64,000 bases of DNA from Rhodovulum kholense (GTDB lineage Bacteria; Pseudomonadota; Alphaproteobacteria; Rhodobacterales; Rhodobacteraceae), in NCBI RefSeq assembly GCF_003053725.1, contig NZ_QAYC01000014.1, positions 47,303-111,302 of the forward strand, read 5' to 3'. Below the pieces are notes generated by a model. It was given only the letters and a program-made list of their open reading frames with translations. It searched no databases and was not told the origin of the DNA. Below, in pieces: positions 34,246 to 45,888 of the stretch (position 1 is its first letter; each line of letters begins with the position of its first letter). The position numbers and the translations under genes are program-made.

Positions 34246-34346
34246 TTCCGCCATCCCGTGCCCGGGGCCGTCGCCCGGCCCGCCGCCGCTTGCGCCCGGT
34301 CCGGGCCGAGGGCATCGTCGCGCCGCTGAAAGCGAAAGGACAGGGC

Positions 34347-35750
34347 ATGATTCCGGTGCGTGGGGTAGAGGGCCAGAGGCTGGCCGTTCTGGGGCTGGGC
34401 CGCTCGGGCCTGTCGGCGGCGCGGGCACTGCGCGCGGGCGGCGCCGAGGTGCTGGCCTGGGACGACAACGAGGCTGCCCGCGCCGCCGCCGAGGCCGAGG
34501 GCTTCGTGCCCGTCGATCTGACCCGCGCCGGGGCGCTGGCGGGGGCCGCGGCGCTGATCGTCAGCCCCGGCATCCCGCATCTTTACCCCGCTCCGAACCG
34601 CGTGGTCGCGGCTGCCTGGGCGGCGGGCGTGCCGGTCGACAACGATATCGGCCTGTTCTTCCGCTCGTTCGCGACGCCCGACTGGGACCGGCTCGAGGCG
34701 ACCCCCAAGGTCATCGCGGTGACCGGCTCGAACGGCAAGTCGACGACCTCGGCGCTGATCCATCACGTGCTGGAAAGCGCGGGCCGGCCGAGCCAGCTTG
34801 CCGGCAATATCGGCCGGGGCGTCCTCGACATCGACCCGCCGGGCGAGGGCGCGGCGGTGGTGCTGGAGCTTTCGTCCTACCAGACCGATCTTGCCCGGGC
34901 GCTGACCCCCGATATCGCGGTCTTCACCAATCTCTCGCCCGACCATCTGGACCGGCATGGCGGCCGGGGCGGCTATTTCGCGGCCAAGCGCAGGCTATTC
35001 GCCGAAGGCGGGCCGGACCGCGCCATCATCGGCGTCGACGAGCCCGAAGGGATGTTCCTGGCCAACCAGCTGGCCGAGGGCGCGGCGGATGACCGGGTGA
35101 TCCGGATCTCGTCGGGGCAGAAGCTGTCGGGGCCGGGCTGGCTGGTCTTTGCCCGCAAGGGCTTCCTGACCGAATGGCGCAAGGGACGGCAGGTGGCCAG
35201 CATCGACCTGCGCGCCATCGCCGGGCTGCCGGGGGCGCACAACCACCAGAACGCCTGCGCGGCCTATGCGGCGGCGCGCTGTCTGGGGCTGGGGCCGAAA
35301 CAGATCGAGGAGGCGCTGGCCTCCTTCGCCGGGCTGCCCCATCGCAGCCAGCTGGTCGCCGAGGCGGGCGGCGTGCGATTCGTCAACGACAGCAAGGCCA
35401 CCAATGCGGCGAGCGCCGCGATGGCGCTGGCGGCCTTCCCGAAGATCCGCTGGATCTGCGGCGGGCTGGAAAAGGAGGGCGGTCTGGGACCGCTTCTGCC
35501 CTATCTCGGCAATGTGTCCCGCGCCTATGTGATCGGCCGCGAGGCGGCGGCCTTCGCCCTGCACCTCAAGGACATCCCGCACGAGGTCTGCGGCACCATG
35601 GAGGCCGCGGTCGCGCGCGCCGCCGACGAGGCCGAGCCGGGCGAGGTCGTGCTGCTGGCGCCCGCCGCGGCCAGCTTCGATCAATATGACAGCTTCGAGC
35701 GCCGCGGCGAGGATTTCATCGCCCGGGTGCAGGCGCGGCTCGGCGGCTGA
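34347..35750 (+). CDS. murD: UDP-MurNAc-Ala:D-Glu ligase MurD
   Basis: Cytoplasmic Mur ligase adding D-glutamate, 467 aa. The ATG at 34347 follows AAAGGACAGGGC; an ATG 19 codons upstream lacks a site. '[17 protein letters not shown]' is the N-terminal Rossmann-like nucleotide fold, the ATP motif is [13 protein letters not shown] near 130, and '[17 protein letters not shown]' is typical of MurD. No further wall genes (murG, murC, ftsW) follow: a lactate dehydrogenase on the other strand lies six bases away, so the cluster is split in this genome or continues elsewhere. Confidence 0.95.
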   Translation: MIPVRGVEGQRLAVLGLGRSGLSAARALRAGGAEVLAWDDNEAARAAAEAEGFVPVDLTRAGALAGAAALIVSPGIPHLYPAPNRVVAAAWAAGVPVDNDIGLFFRSFATPDWDRLEATPKVIAVTGSNGKSTTSALIHHVLESAGRPSQLAGNIGRGVLDIDPPGEGAAVVLELSSYQTDLARALTPDIAVFTNLSPDHLDRHGGRGGYFAAKRRLFAEGGPDRAIIGVDEPEGMFLANQLAEGAADDRVIRISSGQKLSGPGWLVFARKGFLTEWRKGRQVASIDLRAIAGLPGAHNHQNACAAYAAARCLGLGPKQIEEALASFAGLPHRSQLVAEAGGVRFVNDSKATNAASAAMALAAFPKIRWICGGLEKEGGLGPLLPYLGNVSRAYVIGREAAAFALHLKDIPHEVCGTMEAAVARAADEAEPGEVVLLAPAAASFDQYDSFERRGEDFIARVQARLGG

Positions 35751-35756
35751 GCCGCC

Positions 35757-36988
<1,232 letters not shown>

Positions 36989-37021
36989 GGTCATAGATGG
37001 CCGGGTCTATTGGAGATGACC
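36989..37021 (+). promoter_or_regulatory. Hairpin enclosing the decarboxylase ribosome site
   Basis: GGTCAT (36989-36994) pairs with ATGACC (37016-37021) directly before the start codon, with an inner AGA/TCT pair; the ribosome site GGAG (37012-37015) lies in the enclosed loop. A competing helix with upstream GTCTCC would mask it. This is consistent with translational control, perhaps by polyamines or ornithine, but untested. Confidence 0.45.
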
Positions 37022-38194
37022 ATGTACGCTACGCAAGCCGACTTCGTCGGCGGCACCGATGTGCTGTCGAACTCCCGCGTCGAATCCTACATTCGTGCCA
37101 ACAGCTTCGAGCGCCCGACCCTGGTGCTTGACACCGATCGCGTCGCGGACCGCTTTCATGCGCTGCGCGCGGGCCTCGGTCAGGCCGCCATCCATTACGC
37201 GGTCAAGGCGAACCCCGCCCGCGAAGTGATCGAGCGCCTTGTCGGCCTCGGCTGCCATTTCGACGCCGCCTCGCGCGGCGAGATCGAACTGTGCCTCGGG
37301 CTCGGCGCCGCGCCGCATCAGATTTCCTTCGGCAACACCGTCAAGCGCGTCGCCGACATCGCCTTCGCCCATCGCGCGGGCGTGACCCTCTTCGCGGCCG
37401 ATGCCGAGGAAGAGCTGGACAAGATCGCCGAACACGCCCCGGGCGCCGAGGTCTATATCCGCGTGCTGGTCACCGCCTCGCAGGCCGACTGGCCGCTCAG
37501 CCGCAAGTTCGGCTGCGCGCCCGCGAAGGTCGCGCCGCTGATGGCCCGCGCCGTCGCGCTGGGTCTGCGTCCGGCCGGGCTGTCCTTCCATGTCGGCAGC
37601 CAGACCCGCCGCGCCGACATGTGGGTGCCGGTGCTGAACGAGGTGGCCGAAATCTGGCACGCCGCCCGTGCCGAGGGCTACGATCTGGACCTTCTGAACA
37701 TCGGCGGCGGTTTCCCGGCCTATTACGGCGAAGACGTGCAGCCGCCCGCGCTTTACGCGGCCGAGGTGATGCGTCTGGTGACCGAGCGTTTCGGCGCGGT
37801 TCCGCGTGTGATGGCCGAGCCGGGCCGTGGCATGGTGGCCGAGGCTGGCGCCATCGCGGCCGAGGTGATGCTGGTGTCGCAGAAATCCGACGACGACACC
37901 TATCGCTGGGTCTATCTGGACATCGGCAAGTTCTCGGGTCTGGCCGAAACCATGGACGAGGCGATCCGCTACCAGTTCGCGACCGACCGCGATCACGAGG
38001 CGACCGGCCCCTGCATTCTTGCCGGTCCGTCCTGCGACAGCGCCGACGTGCTGTATGAAAAGCGCCCGGTCCAGCTGCCGGTGGGGCTTCGCTCGGGCGA
38101 CAAGGTCATCATCCGCAACTGCGGCGCCTATACGTCCAGCTATTCCTCGGTCGGCTTCAACGGCTTCCCGCCCCTGGACGTCGTCGTGATCTGA
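37022..38194 (+). CDS. Ornithine/lysine decarboxylase, PLP fold-type III
   Basis: Alanine-racemase-fold decarboxylase making putrescine from ornithine, 390 aa. The PLP lysine is in HYAVKANPAREV near residue 60. 'FDAASRGEIELCLGLG', 'LNIGGGFPAYY' (phosphate-binding glycines), 'AEPGRGMVAEAG' and the active-site Cys region 'LAGPSCDSADVLYEK' followed by 'CGAYTSSYSSVGFNGF' are as in eukaryotic-type ODC. The ATG at 37022 is preferred over one six bases upstream because GGAG lies six bases before it. Specificity for ornithine over lysine is likely but not certain. It is convergent with ynjD two bases away. Confidence 0.9.
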   Translation: MYATQADFVGGTDVLSNSRVESYIRANSFERPTLVLDTDRVADRFHALRAGLGQAAIHYAVKANPAREVIERLVGLGCHFDAASRGEIELCLGLGAAPHQISFGNTVKRVADIAFAHRAGVTLFAADAEEELDKIAEHAPGAEVYIRVLVTASQADWPLSRKFGCAPAKVAPLMARAVALGLRPAGLSFHVGSQTRRADMWVPVLNEVAEIWHAARAEGYDLDLLNIGGGFPAYYGEDVQPPALYAAEVMRLVTERFGAVPRVMAEPGRGMVAEAGAIAAEVMLVSQKSDDDTYRWVYLDIGKFSGLAETMDEAIRYQFATDRDHEATGPCILAGPSCDSADVLYEKRPVQLPVGLRSGDKVIIRNCGAYTSSYSSVGFNGFPPLDVVVI

Positions 38195-38196
38195 TA

Positions 38197-38826
38197 TCAC
38201 AGCGCGATCACCGGGCCGCCTGCCGCTTCGGCATCGGCCCGGTCATGGGTGACCAGCAGGACCGGCAATCCCCGGTCCCGCGCGCGGGCAAAGACCAGCG
38301 CGCGGATCTGGTCCCTCAGCGCGGCATCGAGCCGCGAAAAGGGTTCGTCCAGCAACAGCGCCTGCGGCTCGGCCAAGAGCATCCGCATCAGCGCGACCCG
38401 GGCCTTCTGCCCGCCCGACAAAGTGGCCGGGTCGCGGTCGGCAAACCCGGTCATGCCGATCTCGTCCAGCGCGGCCTCGATCCGCGCGCGGCGGGCCTTG
38501 CGGCCGCGCAGTGCGCGGGGCAGGGCGAAGGCGAGGTTGCCGCCGACGCTGAGATGGGGAAACAGCAGCTCGTCCTGATAGAGGATGCCGATCTTCCGCG
38601 CCTCGGGCGGCAGGGCGGTCACGTCGCGCCCGTTCAGCACGACGCGGCCGGTCATGGTGAAGGCCGGAGGCAGGGTGCCGATCACCGCGGCCAGCAGCGT
38701 CGACTTGCCCGAGCCCGAGGGCCCCATCACGCTGAGAACCTCGCCGGGGGCGACATGGGCCTCGACCGCGATCAGCGGTTCGCCCCCCCGGGCGAGGACG
38801 ATATTCTCAAGCCGCAGTCCCGTCAT
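38197..38826 (-). CDS. ynjD: ABC importer ATPase, YnjD-type
   Basis: Cytoplasmic ATPase of the YnjBCD importer, 209 aa. Walker A GPSGSGKST near residue 37, signature LSGGQKARVALMR near 132, Walker B ALLLDEPFSRLDAA near 154, switch 'VLLVTHDRADAE'. The ATG at 38826 overlaps the permease stop (ATGA). The frame extends upstream but only as permease shadow. The system is often annotated for thiamine; proof is lacking. Confidence 0.9.
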   Translation of the reverse strand: MTGLRLENIVLARGGEPLIAVEAHVAPGEVLSVMGPSGSGKSTLLAAVIGTLPPAFTMTGRVVLNGRDVTALPPEARKIGILYQDELLFPHLSVGGNLAFALPRALRGRKARRARIEAALDEIGMTGFADRDPATLSGGQKARVALMRMLLAEPQALLLDEPFSRLDAALRDQIRALVFARARDRGLPVLLVTHDRADAEAAGGPVIAL

Positions 38827-40511
38827 CCGGCCCCCCGCATCCCGCGGCGGTGGCGGAAGACCAGCCGGGGCGCCGCCAGCGCCAGCGCGAAGGGCGCCGC
38901 GACAAGGACGGTCTGGACCAGCACGGTCACGCCGATGATCCGCCGGTCGCCGCCTGCGGCCAGCGCCACCGCCTCGGTCGTGAGGGTCCTGATCCGCCCG
39001 CCACCGGGCAGCAAGGTCGGCAGATATTGCCCGACCGAAACCGCGAAGCCCACCGCCGCGGCGGTCAGGACCGGCGCCAGCAGCATCGGCAACCGTACGG
39101 TCCGGAAGATGCGGCCGGGACCGGCGCCAAGGGCCGCGGCCACGGTGGCATGGCGCGGGTCCCAGGCCCGCCAGGGCGCCGAGAGCGCGAGAAAGACATA
39201 GGGCAGCACGAAGACCAGATGGGCCAGCACCACCGTACCGCGCCCGGTCCCCGCGCCGAGGCTCAGCGCAAGGGTCTGCAACCCCGGCAGGAAGGCCACT
39301 TGCGGCACCAGCAGCGGCAGGTACAAAAGCCAGAGGCTGCGGCTGCCGGGGGCAAGCCCGAAGCGATGCTCGGCCTCGAGGCAGGCCAGCGTCAGGGCCA
39401 GCGCGAGGGCCGTCGCCAGCGCTGCGAGGACCAGCGTCTCGCGCGCGGGCGCGATCAGGGCCGGGCCGTGGCGCGCCCAGCTTCGCAGCCCGATGCCGTC
39501 CGGCAGGGCGTCGGGAAAGCCCCAGAAACCCGCGATCGACCAGAGCGCGAGCCCGGCCAGCCCGAGGATCACCGCCGCTGCCGCCAGCGCCGCAAGCCCC
39601 AGACCGGCGGCGCGCAGCAGGGGCTCGGCCAGACGCCGCGCGCCGCCCTCGGCCCAGCGGCGCCCAAGCCGCGCCGCCGCCAGCTCTCCCAGCCGCCACA
39701 GCGCAAGGACCGCAAGCACCAGCCCCAGTTGCAGGATCGCCCCGGCCGCGGCCTGGAACCTGAGGCTCAGGTCGGGATCGGACATCCAGCGCACCACCTG
39801 CACCGCCAGCGGCGGCGGCGTCGAGGGGCCCAGCACGATGGCCACATCGACCGCCGACATCGAATAGGCCAGCACCGCATAGACCGGCAGCCGGATCTGG
39901 GCATAGACGGCCGGAAAGACCGCCTTGAGCCAGCCGGTCGTCCGCCCGTATCCCAGCGCGCGCGCTATGGTCAGCCGCCGGGCGGGTGCCGCCTGCGGCA
40001 GGGCGGCCAGCGTCATCAGAAACAGAAACGGGATTTCCTTGGCGGCGAGCCCCGCGATCATCGCCAGCCCCAGCGGGTCCTGCAGGATCAGCAGATCGGG
40101 CGGGCGCTGCCAGCCGGTGGCCCAGGGCGACAGGGCGCGCGCGATCCAGCCCGAGGGGGCGATCAGGAAGGCCAGCCCCAGCGCGGCGGCCACATGCGGC
40201 ACCGCCAGAAGCGGCGAGAGCAGCCGTTCAAGCAGGGCCATCGCCCGTGTGCCGGTCCATCCGGCGGCGAACAGCGTGACCGTGACCAGCGCGAGGATCG
40301 TGGCGGCAAGCCCGGTCCCGACCGACAGCGCCACCGCCTGCCAAAGGCCCGGCCAGGCGGCAAGCGCGCGGGCGGGCGCGAGGCTGAGCGTGTGACCGCC
40401 CAGCGCCGGCAACACCCCCAGCGCCGGGGCGAGGGTTCCGGCAAGTCCGGCCAGCACCGGCCCCAGCATCAGCGCCAATGTCAGCGCGGGCGCGGCGCGC
40501 AGCGGGCGCAT
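38823..40511 (-). CDS. ynjC: ABC importer permease, YnjC-type
   Basis: Fused double permease of 562 aa with about twelve membrane segments and two copies of the BPD permease core (e.g. 'FFLMTLAALPQAAPA' type loop around 175 and 'YVFLALSAPWRAWDPRHATVAAALGAGPGRIFRTV' in the second half). This two-domain layout matches E. coli YnjC. It lies between the binding protein (3 bases upstream) and the ATPase. Confidence 0.88.
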   Translation of the reverse strand: MRPLRAAPALTLALMLGPVLAGLAGTLAPALGVLPALGGHTLSLAPARALAAWPGLWQAVALSVGTGLAATILALVTVTLFAAGWTGTRAMALLERLLSPLLAVPHVAAALGLAFLIAPSGWIARALSPWATGWQRPPDLLILQDPLGLAMIAGLAAKEIPFLFLMTLAALPQAAPARRLTIARALGYGRTTGWLKAVFPAVYAQIRLPVYAVLAYSMSAVDVAIVLGPSTPPPLAVQVVRWMSDPDLSLRFQAAAGAILQLGLVLAVLALWRLGELAAARLGRRWAEGGARRLAEPLLRAAGLGLAALAAAAVILGLAGLALWSIAGFWGFPDALPDGIGLRSWARHGPALIAPARETLVLAALATALALALTLACLEAEHRFGLAPGSRSLWLLYLPLLVPQVAFLPGLQTLALSLGAGTGRGTVVLAHLVFVLPYVFLALSAPWRAWDPRHATVAAALGAGPGRIFRTVRLPMLLAPVLTAAAVGFAVSVGQYLPTLLPGGGRIRTLTTEAVALAAGGDRRIIGVTVLVQTVLVAAPFALALAAPRLVFRHRRGMRGAG

Positions 40512-40514
40512 GGG

Positions 40515-41744
40515 CTACCGCGCCGTGCCGTAACGTGCGGTCCAGTCGGCCTCGATCCGGGTGGCCCAGTAGGGATGCGGCTCGGGCAAGGCGGGGCCAA
40601 GCTCGGCGGGCGAGAGGGTGGCGATGCCAAGATCGAGCGCCTCGAACCGGGCGCGGTCCTCGGGGGCGAGCTTGTCCATCGCCAGCACGGTGCCATAGCC
40701 CAGAATGTCGGGGTCCTGGGCATGGGCCTGCGCCTCGGGCGAGATGAGGAAATTCGCCAGCACCATCGCGCCTGCCTTGGCCGAGGCGTTGTAGGGGATG
40801 GCGACGAAGCTGGCATTGCCGATGGTGCCGCCCTCCAGCACGAAGGTCCGGACGGTGTCGGGCAGTTGCCCATTGGCAATGGCGGTCGAGGCCTCGCCCG
40901 GGCTGAACGAGATCGCAAGGTCGATCTCGCCATCGGCCATCAGTTGCAGCTGTTGCGGGCCGGTTTGCGGATAGGCCCGGCCCTGCCGCCACAGATGCGG
41001 GGTCAGATCGTCGAGAAAGGCCCAGAGCGGTGCGGTCACGGCGTCATATCCGGCCTCGTCGGCGGGGGTTTGCAGAACCGACGGGTCGGGGGCCAACTCG
41101 TAGAGCGCCTGCTTGAGGAAGGTGGTCCCGAGGAAGTCGGGCGGCTGCGGATAGGTGAAGCGGCCCGGATGGGCGCGGGCCCAGTCCAGCAGCGCGGGCA
41201 TGGTCTTCGGCGGCTCGGCCAGCCGGGCGGTGTCGTGATAGAAGACCACCTGTGCCATCGCCCAAGGGGATTCGAACCCCTCGGTCGGGACGGTGAAATC
41301 GGCGGTGACGGCGGGCTTGCCCTCGGTATCGACGAAGCGCCAGTTGGGCAGATCCCCGGCCCAGGGGCCGAACAAGAGACCCGCCTCTTTCATAGCAGCG
41401 AAATTGGCGCCGTTGATCCAGACAAGATCGACCGCGCCGCCAGTGTCCTTTCCGGCGGTCTTTTCGGCCAGCACCCGGCTGACCGCATCGGCGGTGTCGG
41501 CCAGCTTCACATGCTCGATCGTCACGCCGTAGCGGTCCCCGACCTCGTTTGCGGCCCAGCGAATGAAGTCGTTGGTGGCCGCAGCCCCGCCCCAGGCGTT
41601 CCAGTAGACGGTCTGGCCCTTGGCTTCGGCCAGCACGGCGGGCCAGTCGGCCGGGTCCGGGTCGGCGGCCAGCGCAGGCAGCGCGAGGCCTGTCAGCAGG
41701 CCCGGAAGGCAGGCCCGGGCAAGACGGGAGGCGGTCAGGCGCAT
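40515..41744 (-). CDS. ynjB: ABC importer substrate-binding protein, YnjB-type
   Basis: Periplasmic receptor, 409 aa, with signal peptide (MRLTASRLARACLPGLLTG...ALA). 'TVYWNAWGGAAATNDFIRW' soon after maturation and 'VDLVWINGANFAAMKEAGLLFG' are the YnjB family marks; 'FAAMK' loop and 'YNASAKAGAMVLANFLISPEAQ' are typical of iron/thiamine-class receptors. First gene of the operon. The 146-bp region upstream contains a GGGACC/GGTCCC hairpin but no TPP riboswitch consensus that I could find. Confidence 0.9.
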   Translation of the reverse strand: MRLTASRLARACLPGLLTGLALPALAADPDPADWPAVLAEAKGQTVYWNAWGGAAATNDFIRWAANEVGDRYGVTIEHVKLADTADAVSRVLAEKTAGKDTGGAVDLVWINGANFAAMKEAGLLFGPWAGDLPNWRFVDTEGKPAVTADFTVPTEGFESPWAMAQVVFYHDTARLAEPPKTMPALLDWARAHPGRFTYPQPPDFLGTTFLKQALYELAPDPSVLQTPADEAGYDAVTAPLWAFLDDLTPHLWRQGRAYPQTGPQQLQLMADGEIDLAISFSPGEASTAIANGQLPDTVRTFVLEGGTIGNASFVAIPYNASAKAGAMVLANFLISPEAQAHAQDPDILGYGTVLAMDKLAPEDRARFEALDLGIATLSPAELGPALPEPHPYWATRIEADWTARYGTAR

Positions 41745-41890
41745 GCGGCAGTCTCCTTCATGGCGGTCCGGCGCGGGGGCCGGGAAAGATCAAAAATGAA
41801 ACGGACCTGTCGCACAAGCCCGTGTAAACCCGTCCCGGCGGGACCGGAGCGGTCCCCGCAGGTGTCATCTGTCAGGGTAAGGGGGCGAGG

Positions 41891-42433
41891 ATGCAAGGCA
41901 AGGTGGTGACGGTCGCCCGGGACGGAACGCACCGGTTTTCCAAGACCTGCCAGCCGTCGATCCGGCTGATCGCGGGGCTTGGCGTCGAGGGCGATGCCCA
42001 TGCCGGGGCGACGGTGCAGCACCTGTCGCGCGTGCGGCGGGATCCGACTGCGCCCAACTTGCGGCAGGTTCACCTGATCGGGGCCGAATTGCTGGAAACG
42101 CTGGCCGCAAAGGGCATTGCGCTGGCGCCGGGCGATCTGGGCGAGAACGTCCTGACGCGGGGGCTCGATCTTCTGGGCCTGCCGCAAGAGACCGTGCTGC
42201 ATCTGGGCGCGACGGCCCGCGTCAGGGTGACCGGGTTGCGCAATCCCTGCGCCCAGATCGAAAGCTTTCGCCCCGGGCTTCTGGCCGAGGTGCTGGAGCA
42301 CCGGGCGGACGGAAGCCTGCGGCGGAAGGCGGGGGTGATGGGCGTGGTCGAGACGGGCGGAGAACTGCGGCCGGGCGATCCGGTCGGGGTCGAGCTGCCG
42401 CCCGGGCCGCACCGCCCGCTCGACCGGGTCTGA
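41891..42433 (+). CDS. MOSC domain protein
   Basis: 180 aa, essentially a single MOSC domain. 'GVEGDAHAGATVQHLS' and 'LAPGDLGENVLTRGLDL' are the characteristic motifs, and the conserved sulphur-carrying Cys is in RNPCAQIESF near residue 120. These proteins bind sulphurated molybdenum cofactor or perform related sulphur transfer. Single gene, divergent from ynjB. The ATG has GGGGGCGAGG upstream. Confidence 0.9.
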   Translation: MQGKVVTVARDGTHRFSKTCQPSIRLIAGLGVEGDAHAGATVQHLSRVRRDPTAPNLRQVHLIGAELLETLAAKGIALAPGDLGENVLTRGLDLLGLPQETVLHLGATARVRVTGLRNPCAQIESFRPGLLAEVLEHRADGSLRRKAGVMGVVETGGELRPGDPVGVELPPGPHRPLDRV

Positions 42434-42626
42434 AAGTGGCCTGAATTGCCCTCCCGAGGGCGGATCTGCGGGTTTTCCCCAAGTTGCCTCGCAGGCGGCG
42501 TCACGAGACACTGTGCCCGGGAAAGGATGCGTCCAAACGGGGTCCAGTCATTCTTTCCAGATCATTCGGTCAAGTTGCGCGGGTTAGGCGCAGCCTCGCC
42601 GACGGTTCCTTTCCCGCCTTTCCGCT

Positions 42627-42647
42627 CCCGGGCCACCGTGGCCCGGG
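42627..42647. terminator. Inverted repeat between MOSC gene and ectoine operon
   Basis: CCCGGGCCAC and GTGGCCCGGG face each other across one base. It lies 26 bases after the ask stop on the minus strand and is likely the operon end signal. No T tract is present. Confidence 0.4.
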
Positions 42648-42672
42648 TGGTGGGCCATCGCCGGGGCGCAGG

Positions 42673-44103
42673 TCAGGCGGCCAGCGCCTCGGGCTGCCGC
42701 CCCTCCGAGACGAGGGCGCTGTGCAGCGCGCGGATCGCATCGTCCATGGCCTCGCGCGGCACCACGAACTGGGCATCGACATCGCGGGTGGTCTGCTGCA
42801 CGGCGACGGGGTCGATCCCGCCCGCCTCGAGCGCGGCGAGCCCGCGGGCCAGAACCTTCAGCCCCTTCAGGTCGCGCCCGATCGCGGCCACCACCGCCAG
42901 ATTGCGCGCGGTCAGCGTGGCGCCCGGGAATTTGGCCTCGAGATCGCGTTCGACCCGGCGCACCGATTTCAGCGGCGCGTCGAGATAATGCGTGATGGTG
43001 TTCGCGTTCGAGGTCTTGGCGACGATCCGCACCTGATGCCGGGTCAGCACGTCGAGAATCGCGCTGTCATAACCCTTCACGCCCACCATGTCCTGTTCGA
43101 ACAGCTCAAGCGCATAGACGCCAAGCCCGGTCACCATCTCGACCCGCGCGGTTTCCGCTTCGGCATCGTCGATCAGCGTGCCCGGGTCCTCGGGCTCGAA
43201 GGCATTGGTCACGCGCAAGGGAATGCCCGCCTGCCGCAGCATCTTGGCGGCCTTGGGATGCACCGCCTCCATGCCCATGTTCGACAGCTGGTCGGCCACG
43301 TCGTAGTTGGTATGACCCAGCTTCACCACCGCATCGGCGCCGACCAGTTTCGGATCGGCCGAGGACAGGTGGAACTCCTTGTGGATGATCGCCTCGCCCG
43401 CGCCGGTCAGGGCCGCGATCCGGGCGAAGGTCACTTCGGAATAGCCGCGGTCGAATTCGGCCATCAGCCCTTCGGAACACTGCGCATAGCCGGTCACGAT
43501 CGGCATCTCGTGGAAGATGTCGACATCGCGCAGCCCCTCGACGATGCGATCCTCGAGCGTGCATTCGGTTTCGTCCCGCCAGCCCGACAGATCGACGAAA
43601 CGCGCGTCGATCCCGCGCCGCCGCAGGAGCGCGGCCGTGGCAAAGGCGGAATGCGCCTCGCCCAGCCCCGACAGCAGCTCGCGGATCAGGCCCATGTGAT
43701 GGGCCAGCCGGAAATGCCCGTAGGAACACAGCCGCTGCAGGTCGATCAGGCAGGAACGCGCGCCCTCGATCCGCTCGCGCACGAAATCGTCGGCGGCGGC
43801 GATGTCGGCCGGATGGTCCAGGACCTTGCCATGGGCCTCGCGCATCGCGCCCGCGACGCGGTTCAGCGCGTCCGACCAGGCGTGGTCGTTATCGGCATTG
43901 GCAAAAAGCCCGTAGACCCCGGGCTCGCCGGTTTTCTTCTGTTCCAGCAGCAGGTCGGTAATGCCGCCGAAGGCCGAGACCACGAAGATGCGGCCGTACT
44001 CCGGCGCCTCTCGGCCCCGGGTGAAAAGCGTGTCCACCAATTCGTGGACCCGCGCCATGGATGTGCCGCCGATCTTCTCGACGGTATGATGTCGCTTGGT
44101 CAC
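42673..44103 (-). CDS. ask: Aspartate kinase, ectoine type
   Basis: First enzyme of aspartate-semialdehyde synthesis, 476 aa, of the ectoine-cluster type (Ask_Ect). It starts with VEKIGGTSMARV (kinase 'KFGGTS' variant); 'VVSAFGGITDLLLEQKK', a 'GYAQCSEGLMAEFDRGYSEVTFARIAA' catalytic region and C-terminal ACT-like domains. It follows ectC by 46 bases in the same direction, so it supplies precursor specifically for ectoine. Ectoine-type kinases are usually less feedback-inhibited. Confidence 0.93.
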   Translation of the reverse strand: MTKRHHTVEKIGGTSMARVHELVDTLFTRGREAPEYGRIFVVSAFGGITDLLLEQKKTGEPGVYGLFANADNDHAWSDALNRVAGAMREAHGKVLDHPADIAAADDFVRERIEGARSCLIDLQRLCSYGHFRLAHHMGLIRELLSGLGEAHSAFATAALLRRRGIDARFVDLSGWRDETECTLEDRIVEGLRDVDIFHEMPIVTGYAQCSEGLMAEFDRGYSEVTFARIAALTGAGEAIIHKEFHLSSADPKLVGADAVVKLGHTNYDVADQLSNMGMEAVHPKAAKMLRQAGIPLRVTNAFEPEDPGTLIDDAEAETARVEMVTGLGVYALELFEQDMVGVKGYDSAILDVLTRHQVRIVAKTSNANTITHYLDAPLKSVRRVERDLEAKFPGATLTARNLAVVAAIGRDLKGLKVLARGLAALEAGGIDPVAVQQTTRDVDAQFVVPREAMDDAIRALHSALVSEGRQPEALAA

Positions 44104-44149
44104 TGTTTCTAAGCCCGCCGGGTTGCCCCGGGGACGTCCTTTATTGGGA

Positions 44150-44545
44150 TCAGTCGGCGAGTTCGGCGACGGGCGCGTAGGACCCGTCTTCGCGGTGAAC
44201 CTCGGTGCCGGTGACCGGCGGGTTGAAGCAGCAGGCCATCACCAGTTCTTCCTCGGCCCGCAGGGTGTGGTGGTCGTGCTGGTCGAGCGCGTACATCACA
44301 CCGGGCCGGATCTGGAAGGTTTCGCCCGAGGCCAGGTCGGTGATCGAGCCCTTGCCCGAGATGCAGTAGACGCTTTCGAAATGGTGCTTGTAGTGGAAGG
44401 TGTGTTCCGAGCCCGCCTGCAGCGTCGTGATGTGGAAGGAAAAGCCCATCCCGTCATCGGCCAGCAGCATCCGGACCGAGGTCCAGCGCGCATCCGACAC
44501 GGCCTTGTCGGTGTCCTTGAGCTTGTGAAAATCGCGTACAATCAT
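44150..44545 (-). CDS. ectC: Ectoine synthase EctC
   Basis: Cupin-fold enzyme closing the ring to ectoine, 131 aa, family-normal length. Start [16 protein letters not shown] at the ATG 44545; metal-binding cupin residues in '[17 protein letters not shown]' and '[16 protein letters not shown]'. It is four bases after the ectB stop. Confidence 0.96.
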   Translation of the reverse strand: MIVRDFHKLKDTDKAVSDARWTSVRMLLADDGMGFSFHITTLQAGSEHTFHYKHHFESVYCISGKGSITDLASGETFQIRPGVMYALDQHDHHTLRAEEELVMACCFNPPVTGTEVHREDGSYAPVAELAD

Positions 44546-44549
44546 TGTC

Positions 44550-45833
44550 TTACTCCGCTGCGATAGGAAAAGGGGCGCAGGCTTCGACGGCGGCATCGAG
44601 GATGTCGAGCCCCTTTCGGAACTGTTCCATCGGGATGGTCAGGGGGGCCAGCACCTTGACCACCTCGTCCTGGGCGCCCGAGGTTTCGATGATCAGCCCG
44701 CGCCGGAAGCAGTCGGCGCAGATGCGGGCCGCGAACTCGCCGTCACCGACGTCGATGCCGCGCATCATGCCGCGGCCCTTCAGTGCCGCGCCGTCGATCC
44801 TGCCGGCGATCTGGCTCAGGCGTTCTTCCAGCACCTGCGACTTGCGCGCCACCTCGTTGCGCAGGTCGTCATCGGCCCAGAATTTCTCGAGCGCGACGCG
44901 GGCGGTGACGAAGGCATGGGTGTTGCCGCGGAAGGTGCCGTTATGTTCGGCCGGCTTCCAGATGTCGTGTTCAGGCCGGACCAGCACGCAGGCGAAGGGA
45001 AGCCCGAAACCCGACAGCGACTTGGCCAGCGTCACCATGTCGGGCTCGATGCCCATGTGATCGAAGCTGAAGAAGCTGCCGGTGCGGCCGATCCCGGCCT
45101 GGATGTCGTCGACGATGAACAGCGCGCCGTGCTTTTCGGCAAGCCGCGCCAGCCCCTGCACCCATTCGCAGGAGGCGGCATTCAGCCCGCCTTCGCCCTG
45201 CACCAGCTCGACGATGAAGGCGGCGGGCGCGTCGATGCCCGAGGACGGGTTCGACAGCATCGTGTCGAGATAGTCGAGCGTGTCGAGATCGCCCATCGAG
45301 TTCTCGAAGGGCATGTGGGTCACGTCGGGCAGCGGCACGCCCGCGCCGCCGCGCTTGCCGGCATTGCCGGTCAGGGCCAGCGCGCCCAGCGTCATGCCGT
45401 GAAAGCCGTTCGAGAAGGCGATCACGTTGCGCCGCCCGGTGACCTTGCGCGCCAGTTTCAGCGCCGCCTCGACCGCGTTGGTGCCGGTCGGGCCGGTCAT
45501 CATCACCCGGTGCTCCATCCCGCGCGGGCGCAGGATGTGGTGTTCGAAGGCGGTCAGGAACGCCGCCTTCTCTTCGGTATGCAGATCCAGCGCATGGGCC
45601 AGCCCGTCGCGTTCGATATGGGCGATCAGCGCGGCCTTCATGTCGGGGTCGTTATGGCCGTAGTTCAGCGACGAGCACCCGGCGAGGAAGTCGGTATAGC
45701 TGTTGCCGTCGGCATCGGTCAGGGTCGCGCCCTCGGCGCGGGCGAAGCTGACGGGAAAATTCCGGCAATAGGACCGGACCTCCGATTCGCGGCGGTCGTA
45801 AATGGCGGTTTCGGCTGTCTCAACAGTCGACAT
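44550..45833 (-). CDS. ectB: Diaminobutyrate-2-oxoglutarate transaminase EctB
   Basis: PLP aminotransferase class III making 2,4-diaminobutyrate from aspartate semialdehyde, 427 aa. '[15 protein letters not shown]', '[17 protein letters not shown]', '[14 protein letters not shown]' and the PLP lysine in '[13 protein letters not shown]' are present. Middle gene of ectABC; 55 bases separate it from ectA. Confidence 0.96.
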   Translation of the reverse strand: MSTVETAETAIYDRRESEVRSYCRNFPVSFARAEGATLTDADGNSYTDFLAGCSSLNYGHNDPDMKAALIAHIERDGLAHALDLHTEEKAAFLTAFEHHILRPRGMEHRVMMTGPTGTNAVEAALKLARKVTGRRNVIAFSNGFHGMTLGALALTGNAGKRGGAGVPLPDVTHMPFENSMGDLDTLDYLDTMLSNPSSGIDAPAAFIVELVQGEGGLNAASCEWVQGLARLAEKHGALFIVDDIQAGIGRTGSFFSFDHMGIEPDMVTLAKSLSGFGLPFACVLVRPEHDIWKPAEHNGTFRGNTHAFVTARVALEKFWADDDLRNEVARKSQVLEERLSQIAGRIDGAALKGRGMMRGIDVGDGEFAARICADCFRRGLIIETSGAQDEVVKVLAPLTIPMEQFRKGLDILDAAVEACAPFPIAAE

Positions 45834-45888
45834 GGGAATGTCCTCGGGTTTCTGGAACGGGAAAAAACGAAACGCAGGTAAAACGCCG

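Noticed and set aside
41745..41890. Possible TPP riboswitch before ynjB
   Set aside because: No conserved thi-box sequence was found; only a short GGGACC/GGTCCC hairpin is present.
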